Of a DNA stretch of 64,000 nucleotides, positions 1 through 7,955 are shown in pieces. This DNA is from Streptomyces sp. NBC_01317. Its GTDB lineage: Bacteria; Actinomycetota; Actinomycetes; Streptomycetales; Streptomycetaceae. Each line of letters starts with the position of its first letter. The stretch's first letter is position 1. A model generated the notes under the pieces. That model had not been told where the DNA came from, made no database searches, and worked only from the letters and a program-made list of their open reading frames with translations. The DNA lies in the NCBI RefSeq assembly GCF_035961655.1, contig NZ_CP108393.1, forward strand, positions 2,211,001-2,275,000, given 5' to 3'. The translations under genes and the position numbers were made by a program.

Positions 1-1654
1 TGACCGCGTCGGAGACGAAGGTGTCGCTGACCGCACCGATGCCGGGGAGGCGGCGGTCCAGGGATGCGCGGTGGGACTCGCGGAAGTAGTAGCCCTGGTT
101 GTCGCGGTAGCGCCCGCCGGCCGGCCAGCCGTCGGCGTCGAGCAGCACCAGGGTGTTCTGCTGGTGGGCCTCCAGGGCGATGCCCGCGGTGCCGTCCAGC
201 CAGAGCACGGGGCGCACGACATGGTCGAGGTAGCGCAGGAACCACTCGGCGGAGACGGCGGCGGTGGAGCGGCCGGTACGGGCGGCCAGCGCGTCGACGG
301 TCGCGGCGAGCCGGGAGTGCGTACCGGACCTGCCCGGGTACGGCCGGGGCGCGGTCAGTGCGGCGATGCAGACGGCGTCGTCGCCGGGGCGGAACGGGTT
401 GTGGCGCAGCATGACGTCGAGTCCGGTGACGGGGTGTCCGTCCGGGGTGTCGACGGCGAGCCAGGCGGGGTCGCGGACGATGTCGAAGCCGGGGTGGGCG
501 GCCTGCCACTCCTTGCCGAGTCCGCTACGGAGCAGGCGGTGGACCTCGACGCCGCGGTGGAGTTCCTTGCGGAGGTTCTCCCGCCGGGAGTTGGTGATGC
601 GCAGGCCGAGGGAGAGCTTGAGCATGGCCGGGGAGCCCGGCCGGTGCACGGTGCGGATCGAGGAGGTGGGGTGCCAGGAGTCGCCCTGCGGCCCGAGGTC
701 GTGGAGGAGTCCCGCGTCGAAGAGGTCGGTGACTTCCTGACGATGCCTCAGGTCCCGTGCCTGCCAGGGGTGGAGGGGCAGGGGGACGGTGTGGTCGGGG
801 AGGGGCAGGTCGCCGAGGAGGCGGGCGGTGAGCTGTCCCGCCGGGATCACACGGCCCTGTTCGGTCCACGCGGAGTCGGTGGCGAGGACGGAGCGGTCGA
901 CGGCCATCCAGTGGAGCGGGAAGGAGCCGCGCAACTCCGGTGAGTAGAGGCGGACTTCGGCCTCGGAGAGCCCTTCGCGGCTCTTGGGGGTGGGGTGCAG
1001 GGGGTGGCCGAGGACGAGTGACTGCTCGGCGGTGAGGAAGAGGTCGGCGCCGACGGTGGGCCCGGGGCGGCGGCGCCGGTCGGTGAGGAACTCGGCGGTG
1101 TGGCGTACGGAATCGGCGACCCGGCCGACGAGGTCGGTGCCCTGGAAGCGGCCCGACTCCCGGCCGAGGAGCGCCGCGAGGGTGACGGCCTCGACGGCCG
1201 GGGCGTCGCTCGGGGCGCTCTCCAGGAACGGCATGCCGAAGCGGTGCCAGCCGGTGGCGGACCAGTACCGGAGCGGTACGAGCAGGGCGGTGCCGCTCAC
1301 GTGGAGCGGGACGCGCAGCACGTCGCCGTCGGGGCGGGGGATGCCGTTCTCCCGTACCCAGCAGCGCAGCAGGTTCTCGACCGCCGCCGCGTCGGCCGCC
1401 TTCTGCGGATCGGGGTGGTCGAGATGGTCCGGGTGCTCGGGATGGCCGGACCGGCCGTCGACGGAGGCAACGGCAGCGGCGGCAGCGGCAGCGGCAGCGG
1501 CAGCGGCAGAAGGGGCATCGACGACGGACGGCGGGCGCGTCTCGGCGGGGCTCGCGACCGGTTGCCGCGGCACCGTCGCCGACTCGACGGTGAGGGGGGC
1601 CTCGGCGGAGGAACGGCCGTCGGCCTCGGGCGCATCGGGTGCGGTGGGGTTCAC
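1..1654 (-). CDS. IucA/IucC family siderophore synthetase, C-terminus cut by window edge
   Basis: NRPS-independent siderophore (NIS) synthetase, which adenylates a carboxylate such as citrate and condenses it with an amine or hydroxylamine. About 551 residues are present; the C-terminal thumb part lies beyond base 1. Family motifs visible on the minus strand: GHPLHPTPKSREG near residue 215, HPWQ near 295, KLSLGLRITNSRREN near 345 and EAHQQNTLV near 493. The first 90 or so residues are a Pro/Ala-rich extension with a poly-alanine run, probably disordered. The GTG at 1654 is chosen because AAGGAAG lies about 10 nt upstream. It sits 32 bp after the aminotransferase gene, so the two are probably one operon. 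That partner suggests a diaminobutyrate/diaminopropane-type siderophore rather than desferrioxamine; this is inference. No iron box is visible inside the window. Confidence 0.93.
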   Translation of the reverse strand, partial: MNPTAPDAPEADGRSSAEAPLTVESATVPRQPVASPAETRPPSVVDAPSAAAAAAAAAAAAVASVDGRSGHPEHPDHLDHPDPQKAADAAAVENLLRCWVRENGIPRPDGDVLRVPLHVSGTALLVPLRYWSATGWHRFGMPFLESAPSDAPAVEAVTLAALLGRESGRFQGTDLVGRVADSVRHTAEFLTDRRRRPGPTVGADLFLTAEQSLVLGHPLHPTPKSREGLSEAEVRLYSPELRGSFPLHWMAVDRSVLATDSAWTEQGRVIPAGQLTARLLGDLPLPDHTVPLPLHPWQARDLRHRQEVTDLFDAGLLHDLGPQGDSWHPTSSIRTVHRPGSPAMLKLSLGLRITNSRRENLRKELHRGVEVHRLLRSGLGKEWQAAHPGFDIVRDPAWLAVDTPDGHPVTGLDVMLRHNPFRPGDDAVCIAALTAPRPYPGRSGTHSRLAATVDALAARTGRSTAAVSAEWFLRYLDHVVRPVLWLDGTAGIALEAHQQNTLVLLDADGWPAGGRYRDNQGYYFRESHRASLDRRLPGIGAVSDTFVSDAV

Positions 1655-1686
1655 GAGTGGGGGCTTCCTTGTGAGGGGGGCCGGGG

Positions 1687-3051
1687 TCAGTGCGACGGAC
1701 CGGATTCTGTCCGGAGGAGCGCTCCGCGCTCGGCCGCGGCCAGGGCGTCGGCGAACCGGTCGAGGACCGCCGCGGCCTGTTCGTCGGTGAGCGTGAGGGG
1801 AGGGAGCAGCCGGACGACGGCGGACTGCCGGCCGCCGAGCTCGACGATGAGCCCGCGACGGAGGCACTCCTGCTGGACGGCCCTGGCGAGGACGGGGTCG
1901 GGCGGAGCGGGGGCGTCGGCCTCCGGGGAGACCAGCTCCACCCCGATCATGAGGCCCCGGCCCCGGACGTCCCCGATGCAGGGGTGGCTGGCGGCGAGTC
2001 CCTGGAGCTGTCCCAGCATGCGGGCACCGAGGAGGGCGGCACGTTCGGCGAGCCGGTTCTCCCTGACGTACGCGAGGGTCGCCGCGCCCGCCGCCATGGC
2101 GAGCTGGTTGCCGCGGAACGTCCCCGCGTGGGCGCCGGGCTGCCAGCAGTCGAGGTCCTCGTGGTAGACGATCACCGCCAGCGGGAGCGAGCCGCCGATC
2201 GCCTTGGAGAGAACCATGACGTCAGGGGTGATTCCGCTGTGCTCCACGGCCCAGAAGGTACCGGTCCGCCCGACTCCTGTCTGCACCTCGTCCGCGATGA
2301 GCGGGATGGAGCGGGCCGTGGTGATCTCCCGCATCCTGCGCAGCCAGGCGTCGGGGGCGGGGATCACTCCGCCCTCGCCCTGCACCGGTTCGAGGATCAT
2401 CGCGGCGGGGGCGGCCACCCCGCCCTTGGGGTCGTCGAGGAGGTTCTCGGTCCAGCGGGCGGCGAGTTCGGCGCCGCGCTCCCCGCCGATGCCGAACGGG
2501 CACCGGTAGTCGTACGGGTAGGGAAGCCGTGTCACCCGTACGTCGGGGGCTCCGCCGGACGCCGCGAGGGCCCCGGCCGTCATCCCGTGGTAGGCGCCGG
2601 TGAAGGAGAGCAGGCCCGCGCGGCCGGTGGCGGTACGGACGAGCTTGAGGGCGGCCTCGACGGCGTCGGTGCCGGCGGGACCGCAGAACTGCACCCGCGC
2701 GTGGCGCGCGAACCGCGCGGGCAGGGTGGCGAACAACTCCGTGGTGAAGGCGTCCTTCACCGGGGTGGCGAGGTCCAGGACGTGGAGCGGGGCCCCGGAG
2801 TCGAGGACCTTCCTGATCGCCTCCAGGACGACGGGGTGGTTGTGCCCGAGGGCCAGGGTGCCCGCGCCGGACAGACAGTCCAAGTAGCGTCTGCCGTCTG
2901 CGCCTTCGATGGTCAGTCCCCGCGCGCGTACGGGGACGATGGGCAGCGACCTCGCATACGTACGAGCCGCCGATTCGCGCAGCGCCTGGCGCCGCAGAAT
3001 GCCCTCGTGTGCGACGGTCGGTGCCGCCGGAGCTGGTTCGGTCACGGCCAC
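1687..3051 (-). CDS. Diaminobutyrate--2-oxoglutarate-type class III aminotransferase
   Basis: PLP-dependent class III (ornithine/DABA type) aminotransferase, about 454 residues. It probably makes L-2,4-diaminobutyrate from aspartate semialdehyde. Seen: the fold-I N-terminal region with GHNHP, the IADEVQTGVGRTG segment holding the cofactor Asp, and LSKAIGGSLPLAV, whose Lys (about residue 283) is the PLP Schiff-base lysine. Length fits the EctB/RhbA/Dat group. The GTG at 3051 is favoured because GGGAGGA lies 9 nt upstream; an in-frame extension to 3147 has no ribosome site. No ectA/ectC ectoine genes follow. The next gene is an IucA/IucC synthetase, so siderophore precursor supply is the likelier role. 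The exact substrate cannot be read from sequence. Confidence 0.88.
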   Translation of the reverse strand: MAVTEPAPAAPTVAHEGILRRQALRESAARTYARSLPIVPVRARGLTIEGADGRRYLDCLSGAGTLALGHNHPVVLEAIRKVLDSGAPLHVLDLATPVKDAFTTELFATLPARFARHARVQFCGPAGTDAVEAALKLVRTATGRAGLLSFTGAYHGMTAGALAASGGAPDVRVTRLPYPYDYRCPFGIGGERGAELAARWTENLLDDPKGGVAAPAAMILEPVQGEGGVIPAPDAWLRRMREITTARSIPLIADEVQTGVGRTGTFWAVEHSGITPDVMVLSKAIGGSLPLAVIVYHEDLDCWQPGAHAGTFRGNQLAMAAGAATLAYVRENRLAERAALLGARMLGQLQGLAASHPCIGDVRGRGLMIGVELVSPEADAPAPPDPVLARAVQQECLRRGLIVELGGRQSAVVRLLPPLTLTDEQAAAVLDRFADALAAAERGALLRTESGPSH

Positions 3052-3342
3052 GGCTGATGGTCCTCCCGCAGTCACAGGTCGGTTACGTGTCAGTACGGCG
3101 CTCGGCCGCCGGAACCCGGCGGTGGGCGCCGTCTTGTCCCCCCGCACATGTCAACGACGGGGAATGCCCCGGATCACGGGCCCGTGCGAAGATCCTTGGG
3201 CGCGGAACCACGCCCCTGCCGTACGCCGTCCCCAACGGCAACGGCATAGTGGGGAGGCGCGTCCAGGGTCCAGGACCGTGACCGGGTGCGCCGTCGGTTC
3301 CTACAGCTGAGAACAACTCCGAAGTCCCAGGGGGATTCACGC

Positions 3343-4560
3343 ATGCGACCCATTCGCCCGATGTCCGCCGTCCGCAGGGGAAGGCGCGCGGGGCGCGGGA
3401 TGTCCTCCGCCGTCGCGGCGGTCTCCATGGCCACGGTGCTGGCACTGACCGCCACGGCCTGCGGCTCGGGTGACGACACCGCGGCCGGCTCGTCCACCGC
3501 GAGCGCTGCCCCCGCCGACGGCAAGATCCAGATCCCGGACGATCTCAAGGAGCGCCTCAAGGAGCGCGGGATCGACATGGACAAGTGGAAGAACGGCGAG
3601 TGGAAGGACTGGGACAAGGACAAGTGGCTGCGTGAGGCCAGGGACTTCGTCAACCCGATCATCAAGGACCTCTGGGACCCGGACCGGATGCGCGACGCGC
3701 AGAAGCCCCCGGAGCAGCCGGTCGAGGCCCACGACATCTCGGGCGACGCCGGAGTCACCGACCCCACGCCGCAGCCGGTCGAGGCCCAGGCCGTGAGCAC
3801 GCCGTACGACGCCGCCGAGCCCGCGTCCGGGAAGCTGTTCTTCGACGGCCCCAAGGGATCGATGGTCTGCTCGGCGACCGTGGTCCAGGACCCGGCCCAC
3901 CCCGGCAAGTCCAACATGGTCTGGACGGCGGGCCATTGTGTGCACGCCGGCAAGGACGGCGGCTGGTACCGCAACCTCGTCTTCGTCCCCTCCTACAACA
4001 ACGACGGTCTGTCGGAGGCCGAGTTGCAGGCCGACCCCGACAAGCAGGCTCCGCACGGCCTGTGGTGGGCGGACGGGGCGCAGACCTCCGACCAGTGGAT
4101 CGCGCAGGGTTCGTCCTCCGGTGGTCTGGGCGCTCCGTACGACTTCGCGGTCATCCACGTGACGCCGGAGAAGGGCGGCACGGGCGCGTCCTTGGAGGAG
4201 ACGGTCGGCGCGGCGCTGCCGGTCGACTTCGACGCCCCGGCCACGGCGGACATCACGAGCGTGACGGCCACCGGTTACCCGGCGGCGCCGCCCTTCGAGG
4301 GCCAGAAGCAGTTCCAGTGCGCGGACCGGCCGGGCCGGCTGTCGCTCAAGGCGGACGATCCGACGATGTACCGCATCGGGTGCACGATGACGGGTGGTTC
4401 GTCCGGCGGCGGCTGGGTCGCGGCGGGTGCGGACGGCAAGCCCGCCCTGGTGTCCAACACGTCGATCGGCCCGGTCAAGGCCGGCTGGCTGGCGGGCCCG
4501 CGCCTCGGTGACGTGGCCAAGGGCATCTACGACGGTGTCAGCGAGAAGTTCGCGAAGTAG
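3343..4560 (+). CDS. Secreted trypsin-like serine protease, probable lipoprotein
   Basis: 405-residue exported protein with a chymotrypsin-fold domain. The N-terminus has an Arg-rich region, a hydrophobic stretch and LTATAC, a plausible lipobox (Cys about residue 40). The catalytic triad is visible: TAGHC (His), YDFAVIHV (Asp) and GGSSGGGW (nucleophile Ser), in the correct order. Between signal and protease lies a charged, tryptophan-rich segment (about residues 60-120, many Lys/Asp/Glu with repeated KW/DW), unusual for the family and perhaps a surface-binding region. The ATG at 3343 follows CAGGGGGATT. Transcribed alone, divergent from the siderophore operon and ending at a strong hairpin shared with hflX. 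Substrate unknown. Confidence 0.9.
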   Translation: MRPIRPMSAVRRGRRAGRGMSSAVAAVSMATVLALTATACGSGDDTAAGSSTASAAPADGKIQIPDDLKERLKERGIDMDKWKNGEWKDWDKDKWLREARDFVNPIIKDLWDPDRMRDAQKPPEQPVEAHDISGDAGVTDPTPQPVEAQAVSTPYDAAEPASGKLFFDGPKGSMVCSATVVQDPAHPGKSNMVWTAGHCVHAGKDGGWYRNLVFVPSYNNDGLSEAELQADPDKQAPHGLWWADGAQTSDQWIAQGSSSGGLGAPYDFAVIHVTPEKGGTGASLEETVGAALPVDFDAPATADITSVTATGYPAAPPFEGQKQFQCADRPGRLSLKADDPTMYRIGCTMTGGSSGGGWVAAGADGKPALVSNTSIGPVKAGWLAGPRLGDVAKGIYDGVSEKFAK

Positions 4561-4589
4561 CGGCCCCGCAGAGGCCCGGACGGACAAGG

Positions 4590-4632
4590 CCAAGGGGCCC
4601 GTTCCCTCGTGAGGAGGGAACGGGCCCCTTGG
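4590..4632. terminator. Perfect 19-bp stem hairpin between convergent protease gene and hflX
   Basis: CCAAGGGGCCCGTTCCCTC and its exact reverse complement are separated by a 5-nt loop. It lies 30 bp after the protease stop and 38 bp after the hflX stop, so it can serve both strands. There is no strong U tract, as is usual in Streptomyces. Confidence 0.85.
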
Positions 4633-4669
4633 CGTTCAACGGCGTGGGACCAGCCGCGCTCTCGTACGG

Positions 4670-6181
4670 TCAGGGCGCCACGGGCACCGGCACATACGCG
4701 GACAGCGCCGCCGCCAGCTCCTCATGGACCTGTGCCTTGAGGAGCGTGCCCTCCGGGGTGTGCTCCTCGGAGAGGACCTCACCCTCGGCGTGCACCCGCG
4801 AGACCAGGCCGCCCAGCGTGTACGGCACGAGCACCTCGACCTCGACCTCGGGCCGGGGCAGCTCGGCGTCGATGAGCGCGAGCAGTTCGGCGATGCCCTG
4901 CCCCGTACGGGCCGAGACCGCGATCGCGTACCGCTCGGCGCCCAGCAGCCGCTGGAGGACCAGCGGATCGGCCGCGTCGGCCTTGTTGATCACGACGATC
5001 TCGCGCACGTCCACCGCGCCCACGTCACGGACGACCTCGCGCACGGCGGCCAGCTGCTCCTCCGGCGCGGGGTGCGCACCGTCCACCACGTGCAGGATCA
5101 GGTCGGAGTTGCCGACCTCCTCCATCGTGGACCGGAACGCCTCGACCAGGTGGTGCGGCAGGTGCCGGACGAAGCCGACCGTGTCGGCCAGCGTGTAGAT
5201 CCGGCCGCTCGGCGTCTCGGCGCGGCGCACGGTGGGGTCCAGGGTGGCGAACAGCGAGTTCTCCACCAGCACCCCGGCGCCCGTCAGACGGTTGAGCAGG
5301 GACGACTTGCCCGCGTTGGTGTATCCGGCGATCGCGACCGACGGCACCCTGTTGCGGCGCCGCTCCTGCCGCTTGATCTCGCGGCCGGTCTTCATCTCCG
5401 CGATCTCCCGGCGCATCTTCGCCATCTTCTCGCGGATCCGGCGCCGGTCTGTCTCGATCTTGGTCTCACCGGGGCCGCGGGTGGCCATGCCGCCACCGCC
5501 GCCGCCACCCATCTGCCGGGAGAGCGACTGCCCCCAGCCGCGCAGCCTCGGCAGCATGTACTGCATCTGGGCCAGCGCGACCTGCGCCTTGCCCTCACGG
5601 GACTTGGCGTGCTGGGCGAAGATGTCGAGGATCAGGGCCGTACGGTCGACGACCTTGACCTTGACGACGTCTTCCAGGTGGATCAGCTGGCCGGGGCTCA
5701 GCTCACCGTCGCACACCACCGTGTCGGCGCCGCTCTCCAGGACGATGTCCCGCAGCTCCTGGGCCTTGCCGGAGCCGATGTACGTGGCCGGGTCGGGCTT
5801 GTCACGGCGCTGGATCACCCCGTCGAGGACCAGGGCGCCGGCCGTCTCGGCGAGCGCCGCCAGCTCCGCGAGGGAGTTCTCGGAGTCCTGCACGGTCCCC
5901 GTCGTCCACACGCCGACGAGCACCACACGCTCCAGGCGCAGCTGCCGGTACTCGACCTCGGTGACGTCTTCGAGCTCCGTGGACAGACCCACCACACGGC
6001 GGAGGGCCGCGCGGTCGGAGCGGTCGAGCTGCTCGCCGTCCCGCTCCCCGTCGATCTCATGGCTCCAGGCGACGTCCTCTTCCATCAGAGCATCGGCCCG
6101 AAGGCTGTCCGTGCGGGTGTCCGCAGTGCTGTCGTCCGCGAAGGTCTGCGCGTTCTGGGAAGGGGAGGAAGAGGAGGTCAT
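4670..6181 (-). CDS. hflX: GTPase HflX, ribosome-associated
   Basis: 503-residue HflX-type GTPase, a family that binds the 50S subunit and rescues or splits stalled ribosomes. Seen: the N-terminal HflX domain with the ERVVLVGVWTTG region, a Gly-rich linker (seven Gly, then MATRGPGETKIE) typical of the family, the Walker A/G1 motif GYTNAGKSSL near residue 284, DTVGFVRHLPHHLVEAF (G3 and switch region) and NKAD (G4). The N-terminal 60 residues are acidic and Ser-rich. The ATG at 6181 is chosen because AAGGA lies 5 nt upstream; the longer frame to 6325 has no ribosome site. Monocistronic, convergent with the protease gene. Confidence 0.95.
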   Translation of the reverse strand: MTSSSSPSQNAQTFADDSTADTRTDSLRADALMEEDVAWSHEIDGERDGEQLDRSDRAALRRVVGLSTELEDVTEVEYRQLRLERVVLVGVWTTGTVQDSENSLAELAALAETAGALVLDGVIQRRDKPDPATYIGSGKAQELRDIVLESGADTVVCDGELSPGQLIHLEDVVKVKVVDRTALILDIFAQHAKSREGKAQVALAQMQYMLPRLRGWGQSLSRQMGGGGGGGMATRGPGETKIETDRRRIREKMAKMRREIAEMKTGREIKRQERRRNRVPSVAIAGYTNAGKSSLLNRLTGAGVLVENSLFATLDPTVRRAETPSGRIYTLADTVGFVRHLPHHLVEAFRSTMEEVGNSDLILHVVDGAHPAPEEQLAAVREVVRDVGAVDVREIVVINKADAADPLVLQRLLGAERYAIAVSARTGQGIAELLALIDAELPRPEVEVEVLVPYTLGGLVSRVHAEGEVLSEEHTPEGTLLKAQVHEELAAALSAYVPVPVAP

Positions 6182-6340
6182 CGGATCCTTACGCAGCTCG
6201 GGAAAGTGAATACGGGAGAAGCCTCGGCGCCAGGCCTCAGCATTCCCCTCGATCGTCACAACGCGTGACGGTCCGGATTGATTCCCGGCCGCGCCGCCCG
6301 CTGTCCGACCCGTTGATGGTGGCACGCTTCCGCCCGGTCG

Positions 6341-7870
6341 TCACTCCGGTTTCAGGGGCTGTTCCCGTGCTGTGTCCGGGGCCGCCCCGGGGGCCGTGTC
6401 CCGGCCGCCGGGGCGGTTGGCGGGCGTGGTCTCGGTGCGCCAGTCCGGGTGACCGGGCATCGGCGGCGTCTTCTTCCCGTACAGCCAGACCCGGAAGAAG
6501 CCGCTCAGGTCACGCCCCGCGACGTCCGAGGCCAGTGCGGTGAAGTCGGCCGTGGTGGCCGTGGAGTCCCGGTGCCGGCGCACCCAGAGCCGTTCCAGCC
6601 GCTGGAAGGCGCTCGCGCCGATCTCCTGGCGCAGCGCGTAGAGCACCAGGGCGCTGCCGTCGTAGACGACCGGCCGGAAGAGGCTGATCTGGTGACCCGG
6701 CGTGGGGGGCTCGGGGGCGGCGGGCGGCCCTCCCCCCGCGCGCCAGCTGTCGGACATCTCGTACGCGCTGCGCATCCGCTCCACCAGCGGCTTCTTGCCG
6801 TACTGCTCGGCATAGAGGGCCTCGTACCAGCTCGCGTGTCCTTCGTTGAGCCACAGGTCGGACCAGTTGCGCGGGGTGACGCTGTTGCCGAACCACTGGT
6901 GGGCCAGCTCGTGGACCATGATCGCGTCGACGTACGACTCGGCGTACTCGGGCCGGGTGAAGAGGGCGCGTTCGAAGAGGGAGAGGGTCTGTGTCTCCAG
7001 TTCGAAGCCCGTCTCGGCGGTGGCGATCAGCAGTCCGTACGTCTCGAAGGGGTACGGGCCGACCTGCTCCTCCATCCAGCGCAGCTGCGCGGGGGTCTTC
7101 TTGAGCCAGGGCTCCAGCTTCGCCGTGTCGGCGGCCGGCACGACGTCCCGTACGGGCAGTCCGCGCGGTCCTTCCCGGTGCAGGACGGCCGACTTCCCGA
7201 TGGAGACCTGCGCCAGCTCGGTGGCCATGGGGTGGTGCGTCCGGTAGGTCCAGGTGGTGGTGGCGCCCGCGCGGTTCTTCTCCTCCGGCAGACCGTTGGC
7301 CACGGCCGTCAGGTTCTCGGGGACGGTGATACGGAAGGTGAAGTAGGCCTTGTCGGCGGGGTGGTCGTTGCCGGGGAAGACGCGGTGTCCTGCGTCCGCC
7401 TGATTGGCCATCACCAGTCCGTCGGTGGTGCGCACCCAGCCGCCCGCGCTGCCCCGGGGGTCGCTGGTGTGGTCGACGGTGACCGCCATGCGGGCGCCGG
7501 CGCCGAGCGGCCTGGCGGGGGTGACGACCAGGTCCTCCCCGGCGGTGGCGAAGGCGGCGGGCTCGCCGTTGACCCGCACCGAGCGGACCACGCCGTGGGT
7601 GAAGTCGAGGTTGATGCGCTCCAGCCGCTGCGTCGTCACGGCGTTGATCTTGGTGACACTGTCCAGCGGCTTGGTGTGGTCGCCGCCGTAGGTGAGATCG
7701 AGGTCGTAGGTGAGGACGTCGTAACCGGGGTTGCCCAGCGTCGGGAAGAGCGGATCGCCGATGCCGAGCGGCTCGGGCGGAGGCGGCGCCGCGGAGGGCG
7801 TCGCGGCGACGAGGGTGGCCGAGGCGGCGGCGAGCAGGGCGGCGCGCAGCCGGCGGGAGGTGAGCAGCAT
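6341..7870 (-). CDS. Secreted M1 family zinc metallopeptidase
   Basis: 509-residue M1 (gluzincin) peptidase. An N-terminal signal peptide (Arg pair, a long Ala/Leu core, then TPSAAP) predicts export. HELAHQWFGN near residue 320 supplies the two zinc His and catalytic Glu; NEGHASW about 20 residues later supplies the third ligand Glu. The canonical GxMEN exopeptidase loop reads GFELETQTLS, as in the shorter actinobacterial M1 group, so aminopeptidase specificity is less certain. The C-terminus is a charged Pro-rich tail without the long ERAP-like domain. ATG start at 7870 with GGTGGTCC just upstream. Lies 85 bp downstream of rshA on the same strand; no functional link is evident. Confidence 0.92.
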   Translation of the reverse strand: MLLTSRRLRAALLAAASATLVAATPSAAPPPPEPLGIGDPLFPTLGNPGYDVLTYDLDLTYGGDHTKPLDSVTKINAVTTQRLERINLDFTHGVVRSVRVNGEPAAFATAGEDLVVTPARPLGAGARMAVTVDHTSDPRGSAGGWVRTTDGLVMANQADAGHRVFPGNDHPADKAYFTFRITVPENLTAVANGLPEEKNRAGATTTWTYRTHHPMATELAQVSIGKSAVLHREGPRGLPVRDVVPAADTAKLEPWLKKTPAQLRWMEEQVGPYPFETYGLLIATAETGFELETQTLSLFERALFTRPEYAESYVDAIMVHELAHQWFGNSVTPRNWSDLWLNEGHASWYEALYAEQYGKKPLVERMRSAYEMSDSWRAGGGPPAAPEPPTPGHQISLFRPVVYDGSALVLYALRQEIGASAFQRLERLWVRRHRDSTATTADFTALASDVAGRDLSGFFRVWLYGKKTPPMPGHPDWRTETTPANRPGGRDTAPGAAPDTAREQPLKPE

Positions 7871-7955
7871 GGACCACCGCTACCAGCGCCGGGCCGCCGC
7901 GCCCCGGCGACGCGCGCGGATCCCACCCGAACGGGTGCGGAGCCCGCCGGGGGGC

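Noticed and set aside
71..943. Long plus-strand frames opposite the siderophore synthetase
   Set aside because: Shadow frames: the minus strand shows full IucA/IucC motifs, while the plus-strand translations are Gly/Arg-rich without domains.
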